From a bacterium (GTDB taxonomy: Bacteria > Zhuqueibacterota > Zhuqueibacteria > Residuimicrobiales > Krinioviventaceae): a stretch of 64,000 nucleotides of DNA. The notes under the pieces are model-generated. The model searched no databases. It saw nothing but the letters and a program-made list of their open reading frames with translations, and was not told the DNA's origin. The stretch is from NCBI GenBank assembly GCA_029561455.1, contig JAKQIY010000044.1:1-64000 (forward strand), in the 5' to 3' direction. The translations under genes were made by a program, and so were the position numbers. Shown here one piece after another: positions 45,546 through 55,044 of the stretch (the first letter of the stretch is position 1; every line of letters starts with the position of its first letter).

Positions 45546-45731
45546 ATGGACAATATCATTATTGTATTGTTAGTGGCTATTTTTGTGCTTGTACTTGGCC
45601 AGTTGTTCATGATTATCGGCATGAACAAAAAAATTAATATTTTAAAGAAAAATCTTGGTGTGGATGGGTATGATGAGAAAGATCCTCCCCCGCCTCCGCC
45701 GCCACCGCCACCGCCAACCGGTCCAAAATAG
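45546..45731 (+). CDS. 61-residue membrane peptide with polyproline tail
   Basis: A very small protein: membrane helix at about residues 4-25 (IIIVLLVAIFVLVLGQLFMIIG), a lysine-rich linker (MNKKINILKKNLG), an acidic patch (DGYDEKD), and then eleven consecutive prolines ending TGPK. AGGGGT stands just before the ATG at 45546; a longer frame from 45426 only overlaps the previous gene. It is the last gene before a strong terminator. A possible membrane-attached ligand or substrate for the CHAT proteases, or a scaffold; nothing similar is known to me. Confidence 0.65.
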   Translation: MDNIIIVLLVAIFVLVLGQLFMIIGMNKKINILKKNLGVDGYDEKDPPPPPPPPPPPTGPK

Positions 45732-45755
45732 CTAACATGGTTTTTAACTTATTTG

Positions 45756-45797
45756 AAAACTCTGATCCGATAATCTAAAATTGGATCAGAGTTTTTT
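45756..45797 (+). terminator. Intrinsic terminator
   Basis: A 13-base perfect stem (aaaactctgatcc, 45756-45768, with ggatcagagtttt, 45783-45795) and a T-run, directly after the polyproline peptide gene. It separates the regulatory part of the locus from the CHAT genes, which then need their own promoter or read-through. Confidence 0.85.
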
Positions 45798-45893
45798 AAT
45801 TTTCACCCTTTTTTCCCCCGCCTCTTTTTTTATTGGTTTTATCTCCGGATTCGGTTATATTAAAGAAAATCATAAAAATAATCCGGTGCGGCT

Positions 45894-48800
45894 GTGTATT
45901 GTTTTTATATACATATACTGCTGTTTTTATACCTGGCGAATATCGTATTGCCGGTAAAAGCAAACGTCGGCGGGGATAGCCCGGCGGCATGGTCGCAATT
46001 TCTGGAATCTCTGCCGGCCAGGAGCGACCAGGAACAACTCCTCCTGCTCAAAAGATATTTACAAAAGCATCCCGATTGTGAGCGGGTGTATTTTAAAATA
46101 TTAAATCTCTACCGGGGGAAAAATGATGTGAGGGGCGCCGAACAATTTTTTGAAAATAAATGTCTGAAACCTGAATGCCGTCATAACAGTTACTGGGCGC
46201 TTGCCAACCTCTATGCAAAAGAGAAAAATTTTAGTAAAGCATTGTCCGCTTTTCATATTGCCTTGCGCGATGATATACCACAAGCGGAATTGTATAAAGA
46301 CTATATTAAGTTTCTCAGCTTTTCAAAAGTGCAACCCGGCGCCGCCGACACACTTTTTATAGTGGAATTGGCGGCTGTACACCGGTCTCTGTTTTATGCC
46401 TGCCGTGATTATTACACTAAAAAATTCAACCCGGCCATTGTTAAATTGCAGTTATTGATGCAAACAACAATGGATAAAAAGCCCATTTTATACATGCTTG
46501 GCTATTCTCTGGTAGAATCGGGACGTTACGCACAGGCAGATTCTGTCATTTCCGCCGGACTTGCACTTGCTCAACAAGAACAGGATCAGGAGTATGTTAT
46601 AAAGTTTACCTGTTTGTCGGGCTATCGTTATCTGGTCCAAAAAAATTACCAAAATGCTGAAACTGATTTATGCGCCGCCCTGGAACAGGCGAACAAACTG
46701 GAGAGTGTTGATTTTCTTGATTTGATTAATGAAAGTCTGGCGACGCTTTATTATTCACAGCAAGATTATGCTGCTGCCAGCATATATTATGAACATGCTT
46801 TGATTGCGGATTCACTTTTTGATATTAGAGAAAATACCGGGATTTTTTATTATTTCCTGGCAAATTCCCGATATATGATGCGCCAATTTTCTCAAGCCCT
46901 GAATTGTTTGGAGAACAGTCAAAGGTATATTCAACAAGCTGATAATAAAGCGCTGCTTTTCAATATTCATCTTTTTAAAAGAAGTATATATGATGCCTTG
47001 CTGCAATATGAAATGTCTGAAAGCGAATATAATAAAGCAGTAACATTGGCAGAAAAGGAAAATTTACTTACCCCGGAGCTATCCAGTCAACTGGCGTCTA
47101 TCCGGGCGGGTTATTGTTTGAACAATGGGGAATATGCCCGGGGGAGAGATATGTATCTGCAAGTTATTCCACATTATAGCGAAAGGAAGGACAGTTCTAA
47201 CCTGGCTAATGGCCTGGCTCAGATCGGCTGGAGTTGGTGGAAGCAAAAAGAGCATAATAAAGCCGCTGATTATTACCGTCAGGCTTGCAAATGCGCGCCA
47301 AAGAATGATCCGACAAATGCGGCCTGGTATCATCTTAAAGCCGCCGAAAACGAGGCTTTATGTGGCAAGTATGATAATGCACTTGCCGGGATTGATTCAA
47401 TAATACAGCAGGGGCAAGCAGTCGGGAATATATATTTGTTGCGGAACGCTTATTTACGTAAGGGCCGGGTCTATGAATGGACCGGTAATTTTGATCAGGC
47501 TATATTGAATTACATGTTGGCTATTCCTTATATCGAATCATACCGGGAAGCGCTTAAAGAAGAGGAATTTCGCATTGGTTATTTTTCGGACAATTACCAG
47601 GTTTACCGGGGCCTGGTGCGGTGTTATTACGCTCGTTACCTGCAATCGGCCGATCCTGCCGAACTTGATAGTCTCTATTTGTATGAAGAAATGCAACGCG
47701 GGCGGGCGTTAAAAGATATTATTCAGGAAAAGCAGAAAAGACCTGGAACGGGCGCTGAAAATCCTGCTTTCAGCGAAGCATGTGTGAATTTGCAACAAAA
47801 GCAACGCGAGATGCGCTTGCGGGCCGGGGTTTCGCATTCGGATGAGCAATGGGATCGGTTGATGAGCGAGTTGGAGGCCGCCAGGTATGAATTGATTGTC
47901 CGCAAAATACATGCGCCGGATTCGCTGGAATATGACCGGGCAAAAAACCAGCAAAACTCTTTACTTTCACTTGAGCATTTGCAAAACAACCTGCGCCGGC
48001 ATAATTGTGGACTGATCATGTATCACCTCGACGATAGCAGCTCTTTTGCGTTGGTAGCGACTCTGGATACAGCCGGTGTGGTTCCCCTCTCTGTTGACGC
48101 GGACACTTTACAACAAATGGTTATGCAGCTTGTAATCCCATTACGCGAATCAGACGAATTGACCATTTCTGAAATCCCATTCAATGCGCGCCTGGCCTAT
48201 CGTCTTTATACATTATTGTTCCAGCCAATTGCAGAGCGATATGATTTGCCTGAGCGATTATTTATTGTGCCGGATGGTGCGCTTTTAAACCTGCCTTTTG
48301 AATTACTTTTACATCAAGCCCCGGAGAAACCGGTATATACCCCGGCAGATCCCCCGGTTTATGCCGGGTATTTCTTGCAACAAAAGCATGCTTTTTTTTA
48401 TAGCCCAACCAGTGCGGTTTTTAGGGAAAAGAAATTTACTAGGCCGGGCAGAAAAGCAATGTTGATTGTTGCCAATCCTTATACAAGTATGGCAGAAAAT
48501 GCTGATAAAATGCTACAGTTCCGCGCCCGTACCGGCTGGCGTTTCGAGCCTTTACCGTTTGCCGATATTGAAGGGCAGCGTATTAAAGAGTTATCCCCCG
48601 GCGCCCGGTTGTTCAACCGCGACAAGGCGATAGAGGATGTGGTATTTCAGCAAGCCGGGCAGTATAATATTATGCATTTTGCTACCCATGCCTTTGTTGA
48701 TACCAGTTTTGATGCTTTTTCCGGGTTGATCCTGTCGGCGGGGGAGGATTCTACCCGGGATGGTATTATTATGGGATATGAAATAAAGTCCATGCAGTTG

Positions 48801-49220
48801 GATTGTGACCTGGTGACGTTGAGCGCCTGCGAGACCGGTCGGGGCAAGGTTGTACAAGCCGAGGGGGTGCTCGGCCTGCCGCGGTTGTTCCTTGGCGCCG
48901 GAGCCCGTGCTGTGCTGATTTCGCACTGGAAGGTGGATGATCGTTTTACATCGCAGCTTATGCCTGAATTCTATCGTTTGTATTTACAGGAAAAGATGAC
49001 CCGCGCCGATGCGCTGGCCTGCGCCCGGCGTAACTTGCTTGCAACTGATGGTGATGCAGATGGACTTTATTATCAGCACCCGTTTTTCTGGGCGGCTTTT
49101 ACGCTCTATGGCGATCCGGGGCCGGCGACGACCAACCCAATGCCGGTAGTGGCGCTGGCTGGGGGAGTATTGGGTATTATTACTGGGCTGTGTTGGTTTT
49201 TTAAAAAGAAGAAAAAATAG
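45894..49220 (+). CDS. TPR-CHAT protease 1
   Basis: An 1108-residue secreted or membrane-anchored caspase-like protease. An N-terminal hydrophobic segment (ILLFLYLANIVLPVKA) acts as signal peptide. About residues 40-590 are TPR repeats. About 740-1080 form the CHAT domain with the catalytic dyad His932 (MHFATHAF) and Cys979 (LSACETGRG), followed by GVLGLPRLFLGAGARAVLISHW and RNLLATDGDA..YYQHPFFWAAFTLYGDPG. A C-terminal membrane helix (VVALAGGVLGIITGLCWFF) ends in lysines. CHAT proteases cut protein partners in cell-death and defence pathways (for example with type III-E CRISPR). The GTG start at 45894 has only a weak ribosome binding site. A close paralogue follows. Confidence 0.88.
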   Translation: MYCFYIHILLFLYLANIVLPVKANVGGDSPAAWSQFLESLPARSDQEQLLLLKRYLQKHPDCERVYFKILNLYRGKNDVRGAEQFFENKCLKPECRHNSYWALANLYAKEKNFSKALSAFHIALRDDIPQAELYKDYIKFLSFSKVQPGAADTLFIVELAAVHRSLFYACRDYYTKKFNPAIVKLQLLMQTTMDKKPILYMLGYSLVESGRYAQADSVISAGLALAQQEQDQEYVIKFTCLSGYRYLVQKNYQNAETDLCAALEQANKLESVDFLDLINESLATLYYSQQDYAAASIYYEHALIADSLFDIRENTGIFYYFLANSRYMMRQFSQALNCLENSQRYIQQADNKALLFNIHLFKRSIYDALLQYEMSESEYNKAVTLAEKENLLTPELSSQLASIRAGYCLNNGEYARGRDMYLQVIPHYSERKDSSNLANGLAQIGWSWWKQKEHNKAADYYRQACKCAPKNDPTNAAWYHLKAAENEALCGKYDNALAGIDSIIQQGQAVGNIYLLRNAYLRKGRVYEWTGNFDQAILNYMLAIPYIESYREALKEEEFRIGYFSDNYQVYRGLVRCYYARYLQSADPAELDSLYLYEEMQRGRALKDIIQEKQKRPGTGAENPAFSEACVNLQQKQREMRLRAGVSHSDEQWDRLMSELEAARYELIVRKIHAPDSLEYDRAKNQQNSLLSLEHLQNNLRRHNCGLIMYHLDDSSSFALVATLDTAGVVPLSVDADTLQQMVMQLVIPLRESDELTISEIPFNARLAYRLYTLLFQPIAERYDLPERLFIVPDGALLNLPFELLLHQAPEKPVYTPADPPVYAGYFLQQKHAFFYSPTSAVFREKKFTRPGRKAMLIVANPYTSMAENADKMLQFRARTGWRFEPLPFADIEGQRIKELSPGARLFNRDKAIEDVVFQQAGQYNIMHFATHAFVDTSFDAFSGLILSAGEDSTRDGIIMGYEIKSMQLDCDLVTLSACETGRGKVVQAEGVLGLPRLFLGAGARAVLISHWKVDDRFTSQLMPEFYRLYLQEKMTRADALACARRNLLATDGDADGLYYQHPFFWAAFTLYGDPGPATTNPMPVVALAGGVLGIITGLCWFFKKKKK

Positions 49221-49515
49221 TGAAAAAATAGATAACATTTGCATTTCTCTAAAAATAATTTATATTACCTGAACAAGATTTGACCATTGCTGTAAGATGA
49301 TATTATTTCGATATATGGTGCAGTTTTGAAAAATGGAAATCGGTTAAGAAGGAAGGCAAAGCAGGTTAGTAATTAATATATCCCCTGTTGTGAAAAGTTT
49401 TATCCTACCGGAATTATCCGTAAAACTATTCTTAACTTTCTACCATAGTTACTTGTTTTTTCATTACCACTATCGTCATTTTTTTGAACAACTCAACATC
49501 AGACCCTGGTATTGT

Positions 49516-52500
49516 ATGCAACGGTTTAGTATTCATTTTATAATATTATGGTTATTTTTTGCCGGTTCTCTTTTCTCCGCTGTATCAATTCCCAAAGAAA
49601 ATTCCAACGCTTCCTGGTATCAATTCCTTAATAAAATTTCCGGAAAACCATACCTGGAACAACTTGGAGCGCTTGAAAAGTATATGGCGTGCTACCCCGA
49701 ATCTGAAATGGTTTTTCACAAAATACTAAATACATATTTGTCCACAAAGGATTTACAGGGCGCAGAACAATTTTTTTTGAAAGCTGCAATGAAACCGGAA
49801 TGCCGGTTTTATAGTCAATGGATGCTTGCTAATTTATACTTTAAACAAAAAAGATATAACGAAGCGTTTGCTGCGTTCCATATCGCCCTGGAATGTAAAG
49901 CCCCGCCGGTAAGATTATGTAATGATTATTGGAAATTTCTTTATTATTCACCGATACAACCCACGGCAAAAGATACTCTGTTTGTTGCCGAGTATGAAAA
50001 AAATACCCGGGATGTATTTTATATTTATCGGGATTTTTGGCAATCGAATTATGCCGAAACAGTAAATAAGATACTCCATATTGAAAAAAAGGTAATAGAA
50101 AAAGAACCACTATTATATACTCTTGGTTATAGTTTGATAAAATTAAAAAAATACGACCAGGCGGATTCCATCATCCAGGTTGGTCTTGAATACGCTCAAA
50201 ATGATCAGAATTGTGTTTATAAAATCAAATTTCTTTTTTTATGGGGATTTCTTTATTACAACAAATCTGACTATAACAAAGCAATAAAATTCTTTCATTC
50301 TGCATTTGATTTAGGAAATGCTATTAATGTGCCTGAATACTTGACTTTTGTTTATGAATATTTAGGAGCATTATATTTTTATAAACAAGAATTTATTCCT
50401 TCCCAGGATTTTTACCAAAGAGCCAGGGATGCTTATATTCTATATCAAGATTTTGATAATTCTGATTTTTGTAACTATAGAATTGCATGGTTAAAATTTA
50501 AGCGAGGACTATATTCACAGGCTTTGAATGATTTGGAGCAGTTAGAATTAAATGTAATAAAAAATGATAATAAAAATCTATTGGCGAACATAATCCATTT
50601 AAAAATTTTTATCTATGATTCTCTATATCAAAATGAAATGGCAGAGCGTGAATGCCAAAAATTGCTTGCATTAACGGCAAAAGGGAATTTTCTCGATGAA
50701 TATATGACAACTCAATTATCAGGTATACATGCAAATATATTCTACAAACGTGGTGAGTATAAAAAAGGGCGAACTGTATTATGGCATTTAATTAACCAGT
50801 TAGCACAAAAAAATGAATATGCATGCCGCGCATGGTGCATGGCATTAATTGGATATAGTTATAATAAACAACAGGAATTTGAAAAAGCCGAATATTATTT
50901 CAGGCAAGCAAATATGCTCTCGGCAAAAACAAATGAGAAATATCAGACCAATTATTATCTTTTATCTGTAATTGAAAATTCAGGTTTGTGTGGTAAATAC
51001 TTTTCTGCATTAAGCACTGCCGATACTGTTATTCAAGCTGGTTTGGATTTAGATAACCCTTTTTTATTACAAAATGCTTATTGGCGGAAGGGACAAATTT
51101 ACGAGAAAATTTCCAATTATAATAAAGCAATAAAAAACTATCAAAAGGCAATTTATTATACAGAAACATCGCGTGACGGAATAACGGTGGACGAGTTACG
51201 TATCGGGTATTTTCTGGCCAATTACAAAATATATCGCGGTCTGACCAGATGTTTCTATAATCGTTATCTGGAAACGGCAAATCCGGCCGACCTGGATAGT
51301 TTGTTTTATTATGAGGAAATGCAACGCGGCCGTTCATTCAAAGATAAAATCCTGGAGCCAAAGAACAGTCAAATATCGGAAAATGATAACACGGTTTACC
51401 AGGAGGCGTGCCGATATTTACAAGGGAAACAGCGCGACTTGCGCAGGCAGGCAGGAACTCCATATTCCAATGAACAATGGGACCTTTTAATGAGTGAACT
51501 TGAAGCCGCCAAGTATCAAGTCATTGCTCAAAAGATGAGTTCACCGGATTCATTGCATACCATGCATTTACGCCCCAGTTTTTCTGTATTCAGTCTCAAT
51601 ATGCTGCAACGTAATCTGGACAAGAATGATTGCGGATTGATTATGTATCATATCGACGAACAATGTTCATTTGCTCTGGTAGCGACTAAAGATACTGTCG
51701 GTGTGATTGCGTTAGCCGTTCACCCGGATTCGTTGCGTGAAATAGTTGATGCGCTTGTGGTGCCGATGCAGGAAGTAAATGATTTGACTATTTCAGAAAT
51801 ACCGTTTCGAGCCGGCCTTGCTTATCGTTTATGTAGTCTATTATATCAACCGGTAGCAGAACGGTTTGTTTTACCGGAACGTCTGCTCATTATTCCGGAG
51901 GGCGCGCTGTCATGTTTGCCTTTTGAAATACTATTACAACAAAAACCGGATAAATCTATTTATACACCAACTGATGCACCTGTATATGCACAAAACTTTT
52001 TACAACAGAAGCATGCTTTTTTTTACAGTCCAACCAGCGCTGTTTTTAGGGGGAAAAAGCTATCGTTCCCCGGTCGGAAATCAATGCTGATTTTGGCAAA
52101 TCCCCAAAATCCTGCTAATGAGTTAACCGATAATGTACGTGCATTACGTACCCGCACCGGCTGGAGTTTTGCTCCCTTGCCCTTTGCCGACCATGAAGGC
52201 CGGAGTATTAAGAAAATTGTCCGTAATGCTCAACTCATTAAACATGAGCAGGCGGATGAACAGGCATTTTTAAAGCGAGCCTGGCAATACAATATTGTGC
52301 ATTTTGCTACCCATGCCTTTGTCGATACCAGTTTTGATGCGTTTTCTGGGTTGATATTATCAACAGGTAACGATAGTACTGATGATGGCATTCTGATGGG
52401 ATATGAAATAAAATCAATAAAGCTAGATTGTGACCTGGTAACGCTCAGCGCGTGTGAGACGGGACGCGGGAAAAATGTTGTCGCAGAAGGTGTACTGGGT

Positions 52501-52860
52501 TTACCGCGCTTATTTCTCAGCGCCGGCGCCTGTGCTGCATTGGTTTCGCACTGGAAAGTGGATGACCGTTTTACTTCTTTGTTAATGCCGGAATTTTACC
52601 GTTATTACCTGCAAAAGAAGATGACCCGCGCCGATGCGCTGGCCTGCGCCCGGCGTAACTTGCTTGCAACTGCTGACAATGCGAATGGTCTTTATTATCA
52701 ACACCCGTTTTTCTGGGCGGCTTTTACGCTGTATGGCGATCCGGGGCCGGCAACGACCAACCCCATGTCGGTAGCAGTACTGGCAGGAGGAGTACTTTTA
52801 CTCGTTATTGTTGCCGGTGGATACAGATATAATAAAAAGCGACAGTCAGGGAATTCCTGA
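49516..52860 (+). CDS. TPR-CHAT protease 2 (paralogue)
   Basis: A 1114-residue paralogue of the previous protein. The start at 49516 is chosen because it begins a typical signal peptide (MQRFSIHFIILWLFFAGSLFS); a longer frame from a GTG at 49390 exists. It has N-terminal TPRs, then the CHAT domain with His933 (VHFATHAF) and Cys980 (LSACETGRG), and a C-terminal membrane helix (VAVLAGGVLLLVIVAGGYRY). Dyad positions match copy 1 to within one residue. The TPR-coding half is noticeably AT-richer than copy 1, while the last 150 bases are nearly identical to it in DNA. TPR divergence suggests different binding partners for the two proteases. Confidence 0.88.
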   Translation: MQRFSIHFIILWLFFAGSLFSAVSIPKENSNASWYQFLNKISGKPYLEQLGALEKYMACYPESEMVFHKILNTYLSTKDLQGAEQFFLKAAMKPECRFYSQWMLANLYFKQKRYNEAFAAFHIALECKAPPVRLCNDYWKFLYYSPIQPTAKDTLFVAEYEKNTRDVFYIYRDFWQSNYAETVNKILHIEKKVIEKEPLLYTLGYSLIKLKKYDQADSIIQVGLEYAQNDQNCVYKIKFLFLWGFLYYNKSDYNKAIKFFHSAFDLGNAINVPEYLTFVYEYLGALYFYKQEFIPSQDFYQRARDAYILYQDFDNSDFCNYRIAWLKFKRGLYSQALNDLEQLELNVIKNDNKNLLANIIHLKIFIYDSLYQNEMAERECQKLLALTAKGNFLDEYMTTQLSGIHANIFYKRGEYKKGRTVLWHLINQLAQKNEYACRAWCMALIGYSYNKQQEFEKAEYYFRQANMLSAKTNEKYQTNYYLLSVIENSGLCGKYFSALSTADTVIQAGLDLDNPFLLQNAYWRKGQIYEKISNYNKAIKNYQKAIYYTETSRDGITVDELRIGYFLANYKIYRGLTRCFYNRYLETANPADLDSLFYYEEMQRGRSFKDKILEPKNSQISENDNTVYQEACRYLQGKQRDLRRQAGTPYSNEQWDLLMSELEAAKYQVIAQKMSSPDSLHTMHLRPSFSVFSLNMLQRNLDKNDCGLIMYHIDEQCSFALVATKDTVGVIALAVHPDSLREIVDALVVPMQEVNDLTISEIPFRAGLAYRLCSLLYQPVAERFVLPERLLIIPEGALSCLPFEILLQQKPDKSIYTPTDAPVYAQNFLQQKHAFFYSPTSAVFRGKKLSFPGRKSMLILANPQNPANELTDNVRALRTRTGWSFAPLPFADHEGRSIKKIVRNAQLIKHEQADEQAFLKRAWQYNIVHFATHAFVDTSFDAFSGLILSTGNDSTDDGILMGYEIKSIKLDCDLVTLSACETGRGKNVVAEGVLGLPRLFLSAGACAALVSHWKVDDRFTSLLMPEFYRYYLQKKMTRADALACARRNLLATADNANGLYYQHPFFWAAFTLYGDPGPATTNPMSVAVLAGGVLLLVIVAGGYRYNKKRQSGNS

Positions 52861-53362
52861 CAGTATAATATCAGTTTATATTTTCTCGTTCCTTATCTCC
52901 CGATCAGAAACGAGAGTGATCAGGAATCTCTTTTCCCTTTCAAGCAGTTATTTTATTTATAATAAGGACTTTGCATTTCAAAGCATCGTGGTTATCACTT
53001 TACTATCAAATTACTATAAAACCTTGGAAGGGGTGAAGCATTTTTACAAAGATATTTTTAACTATTTGAAAAATTCTGGAACAAATGCTTCACCTCTACA
53101 AAAGTCATTTTTTAATCAAGCTCCAAATCTCTGTATAATAAAAAACAATTCCTCTTCATACAGTCTCGGGAGATTGGAAAACAGAAGCTAATTAGGAATA
53201 ATTGAAGTTTTTTTATCAAGGGGTAGGTATAAGGGTAAACGATTGTTGTTTATTTTTACCGGTAATTTTTTTATATTAACAAAATTCTGTAAATAAATAT
53301 ATTTGCCGGTCTATGAAGTAATACCCCGGCAAAATTTTGATTGATAGAGAAAGGGAAATCCG
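52861..53362. other. Intergenic region with large hairpin
   Basis: No convincing gene; a 127-codon frame from 52808 to 53191 overlaps the CHAT gene end and lacks a ribosome binding site. A 12-base perfect stem (ggtgaagcattt, 53032-53043, with aaatgcttcacc, 53083-53094) encloses a 39-base loop, and a CTCGTT/AACGAG stem lies around 52885-52912. A structured non-coding RNA or 3' UTR is possible but unproven. Confidence 0.35.
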
Positions 53363-54475
53363 GTGAAAATAGCATTTTTAACAGGCGGTGGAGACTGTGC
53401 GGGGATCAATTCGGCAATAGCCCGGGCAATAATTCAGGGCGCTGGCAAATACAATGATACTTTTATTGGAGTGAAAAAGGCATTCGAAGGTTTGGCCGCC
53501 GATGAGGTCGAAGATTCCGTGTTGCCGCTGGATGCGAACGATGCACTACGGATTTTCGATTCGCCCAGTACAATACTGGGGTCGTCTCGTTTTGCGCCGT
53601 TCAGCGATAAAAACAAATCCTGGGCGCCGGACAAGATGCTGCGCAACTTGAACAAACTGGGCGTTGATGCAATTATTGCCACCGGCGGCAATGATACAGT
53701 GAGCACAGCGCTGGGAATGCACAAGATCAAGTTCCCCATTGTTGCAATTCCCAAGAGCATTGATAATGATATCAGTTGTACGGACTGGATGCTGGGTGCG
53801 CATACAGCAATTGATTTTGCCGTTAAAGCATTTAAAAGTACCTCCGTCTCTGCGGAAACCCATGCGCGAATGTCGGTTAATGAAGTAATGGGTCGCAAAG
53901 CCGGCTGGCTGGCGTTTTTTGCCGGTGTCGGCAGCGGCGCCGATATTATTTTGGTGCCGGAAAAGAATTTCAGTCTATCTGCGCTCATGACGCGGGTCCG
54001 GGAGTTGAATGATAAACGGGGATATGTCAACCTGGTTGTTTCGGAAGGTGTTAATTTTAACCAAAGCGACCCGATTTTTAAAAAAGCCGTGGCGGCAAAT
54101 TCTGCCGATGATACCTTGCGGGCTATGCTTACGGAACAACCGGAAATTGATCCGCACGGCAATATGAAACTGGGCGGAGTGGGTATCATTATTCAGCGTT
54201 TTATTGCGCAGGAGTTGGGAGTCGGTCTAAGCCGGGTACGGCAGTCCAACGTCGGTTTTAGTTTACGCGGCCTGGCGCCGAACGCCTTTGATATTAATCT
54301 TGGCCAGCGATTCGGACGCAGCGCAGTAAACCTGTTGCACGAAAAGAAATCGGGTTTGATGGTGGGAGTGCGCGGTATGGAGATCATCACCGTCCCTATG
54401 GCCGATGCGCTACCGCAGTTTACTTTGAATGCTATCAATGATGAAGAATTGCGGGATTTGGGCGTGTTTTTTTAA
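53363..54475 (+). CDS. Phosphofructokinase, PPi-type signatures
   Basis: A 370-residue 6-phosphofructokinase of the ATP/PPi family, catalysing fructose-6-phosphate to fructose-1,6-bisphosphate. The opening IAFLTGGGDCAGINSAI, GGNDT, PKSIDNDI and the substrate loop SAETHARMSVNEVMGRKAGW are all present. PPi-dependent enzymes carry Asp where the ATP enzymes have Gly (bacterial residue 104) and Lys in PKTIDND where ATP enzymes have Gly. Here GGNDT and PKSIDND show the PPi pattern, though Asn replaces the first Asp of the usual GGDDT. Phosphate-donor choice should be tested. The start has GAAAGGGAAA before it. Single gene, housekeeping role. Confidence 0.9.
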   Translation: MKIAFLTGGGDCAGINSAIARAIIQGAGKYNDTFIGVKKAFEGLAADEVEDSVLPLDANDALRIFDSPSTILGSSRFAPFSDKNKSWAPDKMLRNLNKLGVDAIIATGGNDTVSTALGMHKIKFPIVAIPKSIDNDISCTDWMLGAHTAIDFAVKAFKSTSVSAETHARMSVNEVMGRKAGWLAFFAGVGSGADIILVPEKNFSLSALMTRVRELNDKRGYVNLVVSEGVNFNQSDPIFKKAVAANSADDTLRAMLTEQPEIDPHGNMKLGGVGIIIQRFIAQELGVGLSRVRQSNVGFSLRGLAPNAFDINLGQRFGRSAVNLLHEKKSGLMVGVRGMEIITVPMADALPQFTLNAINDEELRDLGVFF

Positions 54476-54540
54476 GTAACACATAAAACCTGTGCCGGTG
54501 AACCGGCAGAGTAAAGTGTACTTTAGCAGGAGTGGTAATT

Positions 54541-55032
54541 ATGGAAGAGATGAATCCTTCACAACCACAACAGCAGCAAAGCAAGTATGTAAACGCTTTA
54601 TGGGGCGGTTTGTTTATCGGCGCAGTAACCGGTATTCCATTGTTGAACCTGGTGAATTGCGCCTGTTGTTCAGGCATCATGGCCGGGGGGATGTTGACCA
54701 TTTATTTGTACCGCAACAATCTTAAAGACGGCCGGTCGGTGAGTCTTTCTGAAGGCGCAATGATGGGTTTGGTAGCCGGTTTGATCGGCGCTTTTGCCGG
54801 CGGAGTATTAAACGCCGTGTTTGGCGCCATGAGCCGTGATTTGATCGAATTGCTGTCAACGCATATTAATGATTTGGATATCAGTCCGTTACTGGAAGAG
54901 TTCAGCACTGCGGCGGTGGCACGCGGTTTTTTCCTGTTGAATATTTTAGGTAATTTTGTGCTCGATTGTATCTTTGGCACCATTGGCGGCATAATCGGCG
55001 CTGCGGTTTTTGGCAAGGCTAAAATGGTATAA
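54541..55032 (+). CDS. Small integral membrane protein, unknown
   Basis: A 163-residue protein with a short Gln-rich cytoplasmic start (NPSQPQQQQSK) and about four hydrophobic segments rich in glycine (WGGLFIGAVTGIPLLNLVNCACC, ACCSGIMAGGMLTIYLY, GAMMGLVAGLIGAFAGGVLNAVFG, and LLNILGNFVLDCIFGTIGGIIGAAVFG). ATG at 54541 is favoured over an overlapping GTG at 54532, since AGGAG lies eight bases before the ATG. I do not recognise the family. The GIY-YIG gene begins 13 bases after its stop, so they may be co-transcribed. Confidence 0.65.
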   Translation: MEEMNPSQPQQQQSKYVNALWGGLFIGAVTGIPLLNLVNCACCSGIMAGGMLTIYLYRNNLKDGRSVSLSEGAMMGLVAGLIGAFAGGVLNAVFGAMSRDLIELLSTHINDLDISPLLEEFSTAAVARGFFLLNILGNFVLDCIFGTIGGIIGAAVFGKAKMV

Positions 55033-55044
55033 CAGGCTGCATCT

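Noticed and set aside
43241-52860. Type III-E CRISPR (Craspase) association of the CHAT proteins
   Set aside because: No cas gene or array in the window; these CHAT proteins carry signal peptides and C-terminal membrane helices, unlike Csx29.
52808-53191. 127-codon plus-strand frame
   Set aside because: Overlaps the CHAT 2 end and spans the hairpin; low-complexity composition.
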